Source of the DNA: Termitidicoccus mucosus
Lineage (GTDB): Bacteria > Verrucomicrobiota > Verrucomicrobiia > Opitutales > Opitutaceae
Assembly (NCBI RefSeq): GCF_038725785.1
Contig: NZ_CP109796.1
Coordinates: forward strand, 5,952,501-6,016,500
DNA: 64,000 nucleotides
Direction: 5' to 3'
The notes under the pieces were generated by a model, which saw only the letters and a program-made list of their open reading frames with translations, did no database searches and was not told where the DNA came from. The translations under genes and the position numbers were made by a program. This document shows positions 15,956 through 25,159 of the stretch, in pieces; the first letter of the stretch is position 1, and each line of letters starts with the position of its first letter.

Positions 15956-18900
15956 ATGATTTCGATTTATCAACACAACCGGTGCCTTTCACTGAAACCC
16001 ATCCCAATTATCCCCGCCATGAATGCCTCCACTCATTGTCTTGAATTCTCCCGTCGCATTACATTCGCCTCCTTCGTCATCGCGACAAGCCTGCTTATGC
16101 CGCTTTCATCGGCGCAGCAATACACCGTCACGACGGAGGCGGATTCCGGCATTGGTTCGCTGCGGGCCATTGCCACCAGCGCGACCTCCGGTGGAATCAT
16201 CACGTTCGCGAACGGGATAAATAATATTGCCATCAGTGGAAGTGGAAACGGCTATGTCGGGACAAACAAAAAGCTGACCATAACCGGCGCGTTTGACACC
16301 GAGACGGACCTGCCGACGACCATCATTGATGCCGATGGAAAAAACCGGCATTTCGCCCGCACATATGATCTCACGCTCCAGAATCTGCAATTGATAAACG
16401 GCAAGGGGCTGGCCAATGGCGAGTCTGGAAACGCCGAGGTTTATGGCGGTTCCGTCTATATGAACAACTCTACCGGCGATCCCATGAGTTTGACCCTTAT
16501 CAAGGTGATTGCAAAAAATAATTCCGCCAATGGAGGAGCCGGCAACGGCGGTGCTTTTTATTTAAGAAAGACGAACGGCACCGGTGTGATAAACGCGGTT
16601 ATAGATCAAAGCGTGCTTGAAAACAACAGTGGCGTAACGGGTGGAGCACTGTTTGCCTACGGGGCAGGTGATGTCAGCATATCGGCCACGTCAAGCCTCT
16701 TTACTAAGAACACAGCAGGAAGCACGGGCGGTGGTGCCGCGATAGGCGTGCAATCCAACAAGAACGTCACGATGATGTTGGTGAGCAGCACGTTTAATGA
16801 AAACACTTCAACCGCAGGCCAGGGCGGCGGCGCAGTTTATGTCAATCGGACCGCCGATACAACGGGGATTGCCATCACCGCCATTGATTCCGTGTTCGCA
16901 AAAAATTCCGCCACACACACCACTGGTGGTTTGGGCGGAGCCATCAGGTGGAACCCTACCGCCGGAGCTGGCCGGATCATAGTTTCAGCAACTAACAGCG
17001 TGTTCACGGACAATTCCGCCCGCGTCCGGGGTGGGGCGATTTGGTCCCAAGAAGGCGACGTTACCATCGCAGCGACGCAGAATCTGATCTATACGGGCAA
17101 TTATGCCGGGGCGGCGACGACGGCAACTGCACTTGCCCAGGCTGGGGGGTTTTATTACGGCTCTGCCGGTGGGGAGGGGAACACACTGAATTTCAACATC
17201 GGCGCCGGAGCAACACTCACCATCGGCTCGGCGGCGGATGCCAACCGCGCGCTCGATTCTATCGCCACAGCGAACGCGTCAAATACGCTGACTAAAAGCG
17301 GCTCGGGCACGCTCGTATTGAACGCGGACAATTCTTATTATCAGGGTGCGGTCAACGTCACGGCGGGGCGGTTGATTCTTGGCAACCCCGAAGCGAAGCT
17401 CGGCGGGACAGTCATGGTGTCGGCGGGCGCGGGGCTTGCGGGGGAGGGGACGGTGACCGGTGGAGTGACCATCAACGCCGGCGCGTTGCAAGTGGGAACG
17501 GCCGGGGCGCTGGCGGCACAGACGCTGCGCGTGGACGGCGAGCTTTCCCTGCTCAACGGGGTCGCCCTGTCTTATGATTATATAAACGGCACGGGCGATT
17601 TGCTCTCCGCCGGAATGCTTTCCATTGGCGGGAGCGGCACGAATGCGGTCACGCTTTCCGGTTATCAAAGCACCGGAGTCTACACTCTGGCCCGCGCGGA
17701 CACGGAAATCACCACGTTTTCGGCGGCGCGTTTCTCGGCGGCGGGGTTGACCGGGCGGCTGGCGGGGAGTTTTTCCCTGGGCAATGACAACAAGGACTTG
17801 CAGATCACTTTATACAACGGGCGCAATTACGAGGTGCGCTGGACGGGCGCCGCCGGCGCGGCGTGGAACGACTCGCTCGTCAATTGGAGCGGCACGGGCG
17901 CGGGCGGCGTCGCGTTCGACACCTTTATGCAGGGCGACCGGGTGGTGTTTGACAGCGTCTCCGACTCCGCGCATGCCGAGCGGCGCTCCATCGCGGTCGG
18001 AGCGGGCGTGTCCGTGGCTGACCTGTTGGTGTCGGGCACGGGCAATTATACTTTCACCGGCAACGGCGCGATCTCGGCCTCGGCGGCGCACGTGTCGGGG
18101 ACGGAAATCACCGGCGCAGGCAAATTAATCAAGGACGGCGCCGGCACGCTGCGTTTTGACAACGCGGCCAATTCGTTTGCCGGCGGGGTGGAAATCCGAG
18201 GAGGGACGATCGTTGTCTCCAGCACAGCGCAACTGGGCGCGTCCTTGGGCGATGTGGTGTTCTCCGCCCCCGCGTCCGGCGACGGCGCGCGGCTCGCGCT
18301 GCTGGGCGGCGCGGTGTTCGACGGCGGCGGCGCGGCCGCCGCGCGCGTGGCCGTGGCCGACGGCAGGGCCGGCGGGCTTGACGTGGCCGCCGGCCAGTCG
18401 CTGGTCATCACACGCAACACCGCCGGCGGCGGGCAGGGAGGCGCGCTCTTCGTGGGCGGCGGCGTGGCGGACAGCGCGGCATGGTTTGCCCTTACCGGTT
18501 CCGGCGCGATCCTGTTTTCCAGCAACACCGCCGGCGCGGGCGGCGCGATTTATAACACCGGCAGCGTCGCGCTGACGAATGTCTCGTTCCAAAACAACAC
18601 CGCCACGGCGAATGGCGGCGCCATCTACAATGCGGGCGCGCTCGCGCTTGACTTCCGCGACGATGCGAGCGCGAGCGGCAATACCGGCGGCGGCGGCGGG
18701 TTTTTATACATGGACAAACTCGGCGCGTCCGCGCCGGTGGCGTCGGTTTCCGTGGCAGACGGGAAAACCTTCACGGCCGGCGTCGCGGGCGCCGCGTCGG
18801 ACGGCATCGCCAGCACGACGGCGGACGCGATTATCAACAAGACCGGCGGCGGCTCGTTCATCACCCACGCGGACAACCGGGGATTTCTCGGACAGTTGAA

Positions 18901-21900
18901 CGTGCAGGGCGGCTCGTTTATATTAACCGCGACCGGCGGCGGACTGGGCGGAAACGTTAGCGTGGCAGCGACGCCGGGCGGCATGCCGTCGGTCGTGTTC
19001 GGCGGCGTTGGCACCGTTGCCGGCAATGTCGTGGTCGGCGCCGGCTCGACCTTGCAGGCGGGCGTGGCCGGCTCGGGCACCGCGCAGTCGCTGATGGTGG
19101 GCGGCACGCTGGCGCTGGATTCGGCTGTCCTGAAATTCGGCATTTACGGCGCAGGCATGAGCGACCGGATCGTTATTGGCGGTGGCGCGCTGGTGGCGAC
19201 CGGCACGCAGACCATCAATATAGACCGTTTGATTACCGGCGTGTATAATCTGGGCAACATCGGAGGAGCCTACACCGCCGGGATGCCGGTGCTGGTCGGC
19301 GGTCAGGCCATCGGTGGCGGAGGAGGGCGGCAGACGGCGGCGACCTCGGCCGGCGGCGGGGATTTGCTGCTCGACATCAATGCGGGCAGCAGCGCAGTGC
19401 TCCGCTGGACGGGCGCTTACAGCGGCACGTGGAACCTCGACCGCACGAAGAACTGGACGAACGGCGCGGAAATGGCGTTTGCGTTTGGCGACAAGGTGCT
19501 TTTCGACAGCTCGGCGGACGCCGCGCACACGGGCAGCCGGAATATAAAAATAGACGGCGCGCAGGTGGTGGTGTCCGACATGGAGGTTTCGGGCGGCGGG
19601 GATTACACCTTCACCGGGGCCGGCATCGAGACCGACAAAACCAGCGTCGAGGCCAATCCCGCGATGGCCGCCGCCGCGCAGGGAAAATTGATAAAAAGCG
19701 GCGCGGGCACGCTCACCCTCGCAAACAGCGGGGAGAACAATTTCAAGGGCGGTCTTTATATAAACGAGGGCGTCCTGACGCTCGCCTCGGCAGGCGCGCT
19801 TGGGGCAAGCAACGTCGTCATCGGCGGCTCCGGCGCCATTATACAAACAGCGGGCGCGGATGTGACGGCGCGCGGCGGCCTTGACCTCGCCGGCCACGGG
19901 GCGACGGTCGATGTCACGGGCAACCTCGCGTGGACGGGCTTGGTATCCGGCGCGGCGGGCATCATAAAAACCGGCACAGGCACTCTGGCGCTCAGCGGTT
20001 CCAACACGTTTTCCGGCGGCGTGCAGTTGCGGGTGGGCGCGCTCACACTCGGCGGCGGCGCCGCGCTCGGCGCGGCCTCCGGCACGCTTTCCGTCGGCGG
20101 CGAGGGCGTGGAAATCCGCGCGGGCGACGGGGTGACGGTCGCCAACGCAGTTGACCTCGGCGGCTTCGGCGCGCGACTGGCGGTGACGTCGGGCGCGGCG
20201 GCATTTTCCGGCGCTATCGGCGGGGCGGGCGCCATTGAGAAAACGGGGAACGGCACGCTGACGCTGGCGGGCGCGAACCTTTACACCGGCACGCTGAAAA
20301 TCAGCGCGGGAGCGGTGCGAGCGACGACGGTGGACAGCCTGGGCGCGGCTTCCGCGGGCGTGTATATTGACGGGCTGGGCCGGTTGGAGATCGCGCCCGC
20401 CTCCACCACCGGTTCGCTGGTGTTTGACCATGCGCTTGCCGGACAGGGCGCGCTCGCCGTCACGCTTGCGGATGCGGCGGACCAGTTCGCCTTCGGCGCG
20501 GCGGCGGGCACGGCGTTTCAGGGCACCGTGCAGATGAACTCGGGCGTGATCGCGCTCGACGCGGGCGCGGCCTCCGCGCTGGGCGGGGCGACGTTGCAGC
20601 TCAATGCCGGCAGCCTGGCGAAAAAGGCCGGCGGCGACTTCACCATCAACGCGCTCAGTTTCAACGGCGGCACGCTGGAGCTGGCGATGAACGGCGCGGT
20701 GCCGGACGGTCTGCTGACCGTCGCCACCCTGAATATGGGCGCGGGCGTGAACACCATCAAGCTCGACACCGCGGCGCTGCTGGGCGGCCAGACCAACCCG
20801 GCGGTGCCTCCGCAGCCCAGCTTGTTTGAGCAGGATAGCGCGGGCGCGGTCCGGATCATCGGCGCGGGCAGCATCAACGGCACCGGCTCGTTCCGGATTG
20901 TCGGACTGGACGGCGCGCCGCTGCCGCTGACGCCGGCAACCTCGTTCGTGGACATTTTTCAGGATGGCGGCGCGGAGGCCGTGGCGCGGGCGGGTTATAA
21001 TTACACCGCCTTCACCAGGCTCGACGGGGTTTGGTTTGGCTACGGCCTCACCGAGCTGGAGGTTCTGGCGGGCAAAACCTTGGTTCTGGACAATGCGGCG
21101 AGTTCGATTTCGACGCTGGCCGCCGTCATTTCCGGCAGCGGCGGAGTGGAGGTGCGCGCCGCCGAAGGGCGGCCCGTTGTATTGAACAGCGCGAATCCAT
21201 ACACGGGCGAAACCGCCATCGCCACCGGCATGCTTCGCCTGGGCGTGGCGGACGCGCTGGCCGCGAGCAGGCGTATTTATATAAACGAAGGCGCGGCGAT
21301 GGACATGAATCATCTGAACCAGCGTCTGCAAAATCTTTCCGGGGCGGGCGCGCTCACCCTCGGCACTGGCACCGCCACACTGGACAACGACGATGACAGT
21401 GCTTTCACCGGAACGATTTCCGGGGACGGCGGCATTATAAAAACCGGGACCGGCGCGCTCACGCTGGCGGGCAGGAATTCCTACAAAGGCGGCACGATAA
21501 TAGAGGCGGGCCGGCTGGTGGCGGGCGGCGCGGGGTCGCTCGGCGCGAGTGCGGGCGACGTCACATTGCGCGATAACACCGTGCTGGAGTTCAACGGCGC
21601 GTCGGGGATTTATAGAAACAATCTATTCGCCGACGCGCCGGGCAGCCTGGTGGAGGTCACGGCGGGGCGATTCTCGCTTTCCGGCACGGCCAGCCGCGTG
21701 GCGCGAATGGACATTCGCGGCGAGGGCACGATTGTTTACGCGGCGCATGCGGAGGCGCTGGGCGGGGCGGGTGCGGAGGTGACGGTGCGCGGCGGCGCGG
21801 CATTGGAGGCGGGCGCGGCGGGTGTGAAGGCGGGCTCGCTCATCTTCGACGGCGGTGTGCTGAGCGTGGCCGCGGGGGAGAAGCCGGGGACGTTTGCCAC

Positions 21901-23077
21901 GGGCGCGCTCACGTTCACCGGCGGCGCGGATGTTTCAATCGCCGGCTCCATCCCGGGCGGACATTACGTGCTGGCCGAGTCGGCCGCGGCGATTGTGGGC
22001 ACGCCGTCATACGAGACTTTGCAGCATGGCATGTATGTGAATGTCGCCACACTGTCCAACGAGGTGATTCTCACAGTGGTCAATCAGGCAATTGAGCCGT
22101 CGCGCGATGTGCTTGCCTCATTCGACATGATGCATGGGGCGATGGATTCGCTTTACGGGCATATCACAGAGTCATTTCTCTCGCCGATGATAGAACGAAA
22201 CGGAGAAATTCATTATTTTAACGGAAAACCCATTAACGACAAACAGGTATCCAATGCAAGCAACTTGTGGGCTAGGGGCTTTGGCACTACTTTCAAGCGT
22301 GATGGCGATGCTAGGAGCATTGGGTATGAGGAAAGTGGCTACGGAATTATGACCGGCTATGATCATGCGTTTGGCAGGCATTGGCTATTCGGGTTGTATG
22401 GCGTGGCCCTGCACAGCACACTCAAGACTGACAATTGGGCGGAAACCAGAAGTGACAGCCAGCTGCTGGGGGTATATGGGTCGGCCAAATTTGGCCGCGC
22501 CTATCTGTCCGCCGATTTGGCGATGGGCTGGGGCGAGGCCGACACGGAACGCCGTGAAGGTACGGGAGCGGCACGTGCAGCGTATGATCGCGACTATGCC
22601 AGCGCGAGCATGGAGTTCGGCATGCTGCTCCACGAGTGGAAGGGTGGCCTGTTGAAGCCGGCGGTGGCCATCCACTATATGCGCGCGAAGTTCGGCGAAC
22701 AAGAGGAGTTTGGACCGGGCGCGATGACACTTCCGGCGTTCAGTGAGGATTTGGTGCAGAGTTATATTACCTTGCAGGCCAGCCAGGCATTCCGGTTACC
22801 ATGGGGATGGCGTGGGACGGCCGATCTGGTTGCCGGTTTTCGCCAGAATCTGACCGACATGGGTTCGACCGTGGACGCATCATTTGTAGCGGGAGGGTAT
22901 GATGTGATTATTCTCGTGACGACGGTCGAAAACAGCTCGCGCGGCAGCCTTGTGGCCGGCTTGGGGACTCGTTTTATCATGTCGGATGACTCCACCTGCG
23001 GATTTCACGTAAACTATGAAAGCGGTTCCGGTCAGGAGCGGTTCTTTTTCAACGGTTTTGTCAATTTCATGTGGTAG
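15956..23077 (+). CDS. Giant Pmp/PATR-type autotransporter
   Basis: 2373 aa surface protein of type V secretion. Long signal region ending near residue 50 ('FVIATSLLMPLSSAQQ'). Residues ~60-400 and again ~850-940 hold beta-helix repeats with GGA(I/L/V) and FxxN pairs (LFTKN, TFNEN, VFAKN, VFTDN, LFSSN, SFQNN), the hallmark of chlamydial Pmp passenger domains. Six or more PATR units ('KTGTGTLALSGSNTFSGGV', 'GTLTLAGANLYTGTLKI') make up the middle. Two copies of a 'VRWTGAAGAAWNDSLVNWSG' / 'LRWTGAYSGTWNLDRTKNWT' unit are internal duplications. The last ~270 residues are the autotransporter beta-barrel, from 'LWARGFGTTFKRDG' to the terminal Trp. The start at 15956 has AAGGTGA 6 bases upstream; Met at 16019 is an alternative. 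Likely adhesin or glycan-display protein co-expressed with the operon. Confidence 0.9.
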   Translation: MISIYQHNRCLSLKPIPIIPAMNASTHCLEFSRRITFASFVIATSLLMPLSSAQQYTVTTEADSGIGSLRAIATSATSGGIITFANGINNIAISGSGNGYVGTNKKLTITGAFDTETDLPTTIIDADGKNRHFARTYDLTLQNLQLINGKGLANGESGNAEVYGGSVYMNNSTGDPMSLTLIKVIAKNNSANGGAGNGGAFYLRKTNGTGVINAVIDQSVLENNSGVTGGALFAYGAGDVSISATSSLFTKNTAGSTGGGAAIGVQSNKNVTMMLVSSTFNENTSTAGQGGGAVYVNRTADTTGIAITAIDSVFAKNSATHTTGGLGGAIRWNPTAGAGRIIVSATNSVFTDNSARVRGGAIWSQEGDVTIAATQNLIYTGNYAGAATTATALAQAGGFYYGSAGGEGNTLNFNIGAGATLTIGSAADANRALDSIATANASNTLTKSGSGTLVLNADNSYYQGAVNVTAGRLILGNPEAKLGGTVMVSAGAGLAGEGTVTGGVTINAGALQVGTAGALAAQTLRVDGELSLLNGVALSYDYINGTGDLLSAGMLSIGGSGTNAVTLSGYQSTGVYTLARADTEITTFSAARFSAAGLTGRLAGSFSLGNDNKDLQITLYNGRNYEVRWTGAAGAAWNDSLVNWSGTGAGGVAFDTFMQGDRVVFDSVSDSAHAERRSIAVGAGVSVADLLVSGTGNYTFTGNGAISASAAHVSGTEITGAGKLIKDGAGTLRFDNAANSFAGGVEIRGGTIVVSSTAQLGASLGDVVFSAPASGDGARLALLGGAVFDGGGAAAARVAVADGRAGGLDVAAGQSLVITRNTAGGGQGGALFVGGGVADSAAWFALTGSGAILFSSNTAGAGGAIYNTGSVALTNVSFQNNTATANGGAIYNAGALALDFRDDASASGNTGGGGGFLYMDKLGASAPVASVSVADGKTFTAGVAGAASDGIASTTADAIINKTGGGSFITHADNRGFLGQLNVQGGSFILTATGGGLGGNVSVAATPGGMPSVVFGGVGTVAGNVVVGAGSTLQAGVAGSGTAQSLMVGGTLALDSAVLKFGIYGAGMSDRIVIGGGALVATGTQTINIDRLITGVYNLGNIGGAYTAGMPVLVGGQAIGGGGGRQTAATSAGGGDLLLDINAGSSAVLRWTGAYSGTWNLDRTKNWTNGAEMAFAFGDKVLFDSSADAAHTGSRNIKIDGAQVVVSDMEVSGGGDYTFTGAGIETDKTSVEANPAMAAAAQGKLIKSGAGTLTLANSGENNFKGGLYINEGVLTLASAGALGASNVVIGGSGAIIQTAGADVTARGGLDLAGHGATVDVTGNLAWTGLVSGAAGIIKTGTGTLALSGSNTFSGGVQLRVGALTLGGGAALGAASGTLSVGGEGVEIRAGDGVTVANAVDLGGFGARLAVTSGAAAFSGAIGGAGAIEKTGNGTLTLAGANLYTGTLKISAGAVRATTVDSLGAASAGVYIDGLGRLEIAPASTTGSLVFDHALAGQGALAVTLADAADQFAFGAAAGTAFQGTVQMNSGVIALDAGAASALGGATLQLNAGSLAKKAGGDFTINALSFNGGTLELAMNGAVPDGLLTVATLNMGAGVNTIKLDTAALLGGQTNPAVPPQPSLFEQDSAGAVRIIGAGSINGTGSFRIVGLDGAPLPLTPATSFVDIFQDGGAEAVARAGYNYTAFTRLDGVWFGYGLTELEVLAGKTLVLDNAASSISTLAAVISGSGGVEVRAAEGRPVVLNSANPYTGETAIATGMLRLGVADALAASRRIYINEGAAMDMNHLNQRLQNLSGAGALTLGTGTATLDNDDDSAFTGTISGDGGIIKTGTGALTLAGRNSYKGGTIIEAGRLVAGGAGSLGASAGDVTLRDNTVLEFNGASGIYRNNLFADAPGSLVEVTAGRFSLSGTASRVARMDIRGEGTIVYAAHAEALGGAGAEVTVRGGAALEAGAAGVKAGSLIFDGGVLSVAAGEKPGTFATGALTFTGGADVSIAGSIPGGHYVLAESAAAIVGTPSYETLQHGMYVNVATLSNEVILTVVNQAIEPSRDVLASFDMMHGAMDSLYGHITESFLSPMIERNGEIHYFNGKPINDKQVSNASNLWARGFGTTFKRDGDARSIGYEESGYGIMTGYDHAFGRHWLFGLYGVALHSTLKTDNWAETRSDSQLLGVYGSAKFGRAYLSADLAMGWGEADTERREGTGAARAAYDRDYASASMEFGMLLHEWKGGLLKPAVAIHYMRAKFGEQEEFGPGAMTLPAFSEDLVQSYITLQASQAFRLPWGWRGTADLVAGFRQNLTDMGSTVDASFVAGGYDVIILVTTVENSSRGSLVAGLGTRFIMSDDSTCGFHVNYESGSGQERFFFNGFVNFMW

Positions 23078-23108
23078 CCGCCGATCGCATGTTTTTTGAT
23101 ATACTGAA

Positions 23109-23375
23109 ATGATTATACTGCCCAAAGGTATTGTGTCGGTGATGCAGACGGCATTCAGCGCCGACGGGAGTGTTGACATGTCCTTGATTGAGGACCTCGC
23201 CGAGGATGCGATTGCTGTGGGCGTCGATGGATTCCTGCTTCCGGTGGTCGCAAGTGAAATGCACGTTTACACGGTTTGTGGCCAACGCGGGCCAGACGGC
23301 GGTCGTATTTCGGGACGGGAAGCTTCTTCTTCGCATAGTGAGAGGATATAAATTCACCTTGAAACCACAAAAATA
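23109..23375 (+). pseudogene. Chimeric remnant: aldolase 5' end joined to LamG-like fragment
   Basis: Bases 23109-23258 encode about 50 residues nearly matching the start of the dapA/nanA-family gene at 30730 ('LPKGIVSV', 'AFSADGSVDM', 'GVDGFLLPVVASE'), with high DNA identity. From 23259 the sequence jumps to a fragment of the LamG-like repeat found at 25267-26470: 'MHVY' then, after a one-base insertion that shifts frame, 'RFVANAGQTAVVFRDGKLL'. Neither part is functional. It looks like the scar of a deletion between a second copy of the aldolase gene and a second copy of the LamG-type gene. Confidence 0.85.
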
Positions 23376-23386
23376 GAATCAGCATC

Positions 23387-24787
23387 ATGAAACCCAATAT
23401 AAACATCGTCGCCCTTGCCGTCCTGTGGCTTTTCTCCGCCGACGCTTGCGCCGCGTTCGAGGCAGCCGCCGCAAACCCCTACTGGATGCTCTCCGAGACG
23501 CCTGCTGAGGTCATTGTCACCAAGTTTGGAGACGAGTTGTCAAAGCCGTGCGACTACCAAGCCATCAGCACCATCGTCGCCACTGCGTCAGGTAAGCGCG
23601 TGTTTGTCGCATGGTATGCCGGCAATCAGCAGCCTGGCGTGCCGCTGGAAGGGATTAACAACTTCGTCATGGTCGCCTACGGCGACGGAAAACTCGCCGA
23701 TTGGGGCGGCATCAACCTCGTCATCCGCTCGCCACATGTCGGCAAGGTCCGCTGTTCCGATCCCTTTTCGTGGCGCGAGCCGTCAGGACGGATCTGGATT
23801 GCGTGGACACAGAGCACCGGCGAATACAGCTACGAAGGCAGAGTCCATCCCAAGCGTGACGGACAGTGGAGCCGCCACGGCTCGACTTGGGGCATTTACA
23901 CCAACAACCCCGAGGCACCCGCGCCGACATGGTCGAAACCGCGCCGACTCTTCGACGGCATGATGGTCAACAAACCGCTGTTTCTCAAAAACGGCGGCGC
24001 GCTGTTCGCTTCCGTGCAGTTCAATGCCACTGAAATCAACGACCTCCACTCGATGCGCGACGGCGTGCTCGTCTGGCTCGCCAAGGACAACGGTGCCGCC
24101 TTTGAACAAATCGGCTACGTCCGCGCGCCCGACTCGCCCTACATCGAACCGATGCTGGTCGAGAAAAACGACGGTGTCATCTGGATGCTCATGCGCCGTG
24201 AAACCCGCGAAAAACGCATGCGCTTCGACCGCAAGACCAACCAGTGGGTCGTTCGCGCCACCATTGGCGACGGTCACTGCGAGACGTTTTCCAAGGACGG
24301 CGGGCGCACCTTTGGGCGGGTGTCCATTTCCCCGATTCCCGGCATCGGCTCGCGCACACACCTGTCGCGCCTCGCTTCCGGAAGCCTCCTGTTGGTCAAA
24401 AATCTCTCCGATGACGACGCCCTCTGGCTGCAAGGCAAGCCCAAGCAAGACCGCGTCCGCGGTCCCTACAGCCGTGCCGCCATTGTCGCTTACATCTCCA
24501 AGGATGACGGGGAAACTTGGCAGGGTGGGCTGTTCCTCGACGATCGGCGGGACGCTTTCCGCAGGGGTGACCGTCGCACCGTGGCCTACCCTGACACCTC
24601 GCAAATCAACGACGGTTCCATTTATATCTGCTGGGATTATTCGCGCGGCAAGGAACCCGAAATCCGTGCGGCCAAGGTGACGGAGGCCGACATCCTTGCC
24701 GGAAAAATTGTCAGCAAAAACTCGATCCCCGGTACCATCGTTAGCAAAGGCCCACCGAAAGGGGGACCAACGGTATCCGATCTGTGA
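23387..24787 (+). CDS. BNR-repeat sialidase-like protein (3)
   Basis: 466 aa, larger than the other two BNR proteins. Signal peptide at 1-22 ('VALAVLWLFSADACAAFEA'). Propeller features: 'AISTIVATASGKRVFVAWYA', 'DPFSWREPSGRIWIAWTQST', 'PYIEPMLVEKNDGVIWMLMR', and Asp boxes SKDGGRTF and SKDDGETW. 'RRETREKRMR' lies in the blade that usually holds an active-site Arg. It starts 12 bp after the chimeric pseudogene and has no clear RBS. Its high-GC composition differs from the AT-richer operon upstream and the chimeric gene downstream. Likely a secreted exo-glycosidase of the sialidase clan; substrate not assignable. Confidence 0.78.
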   Translation: MKPNINIVALAVLWLFSADACAAFEAAAANPYWMLSETPAEVIVTKFGDELSKPCDYQAISTIVATASGKRVFVAWYAGNQQPGVPLEGINNFVMVAYGDGKLADWGGINLVIRSPHVGKVRCSDPFSWREPSGRIWIAWTQSTGEYSYEGRVHPKRDGQWSRHGSTWGIYTNNPEAPAPTWSKPRRLFDGMMVNKPLFLKNGGALFASVQFNATEINDLHSMRDGVLVWLAKDNGAAFEQIGYVRAPDSPYIEPMLVEKNDGVIWMLMRRETREKRMRFDRKTNQWVVRATIGDGHCETFSKDGGRTFGRVSISPIPGIGSRTHLSRLASGSLLLVKNLSDDDALWLQGKPKQDRVRGPYSRAAIVAYISKDDGETWQGGLFLDDRRDAFRRGDRRTVAYPDTSQINDGSIYICWDYSRGKEPEIRAAKVTEADILAGKIVSKNSIPGTIVSKGPPKGGPTVSDL

Positions 24788-25159
24788 TTTTAAATAAATT
24801 ATATAATAATCGAATATAATATGCAGATGAAGACCGATGCGCATAATATCTGATGGAGACTTCTAGCCGTTCAAAAAACTTGCCCGCTCCCCTGCGCAAG
24901 GATTGCGCCGCAGCTTATTGAGCTGCATAACTGAATCATATTTTTATTTAAAATCGATGAAAATAAATCTGAAAATTACATAGATACGTAGTGAAAATAA
25001 TGAATTGTGTTCGTCAATGAAATGGAGACATATTAAATGAATATACTTAGTAAAGAACCCAGGAGTAAACTCCAGGGCATTGAAGGCACCAACAACGGAT
25101 TACGTTGTTCTATCACACGGAGCAAGCTCCGGGGTATTCGATCCGAAGGGAATAAATGG
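24788..25159. other. AT-rich intergenic region with structured leader
   Basis: The first ~250 bp are A/T-rich and carry no gene and no confident promoter; a weak GCAGCT...AGCTGC hairpin lies near 24912. From 25062 three short perfect hairpins follow, listed separately. An in-frame ATG at 25037 with a GGAG ten bases upstream would extend the next protein by 41 residues through these hairpins. Confidence 0.6.
25062..25132. repeat. Triple-hairpin REP-like leader element
   Basis: Three perfect small stems in a row: GGAGTAAACTCC (25062-25073), AACAACG-GATTA-CGTTGTT (25091-25109) and CGGAGCAAGCTCCG (25119-25132). The first and third are followed by related words (AGGGCATTGAA / GGGGTATTCGA), so they are direct repeats of one unit. 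Just downstream are AAGGGA and the ATG at 25160. Confidence 0.75.

Noticed and set aside
18923-21331. An 802-codon minus-strand open frame opposite the autotransporter
   Set aside because: Arg/Ala-rich low-complexity translation without motifs; an antisense shadow of the PATR repeats.
24905-24935. Weak GCAGCT/AGCTGC hairpin as terminator of the third BNR gene
   Set aside because: The stem is only six pairs, no T tract follows, and it lies over 120 bp after the stop codon.
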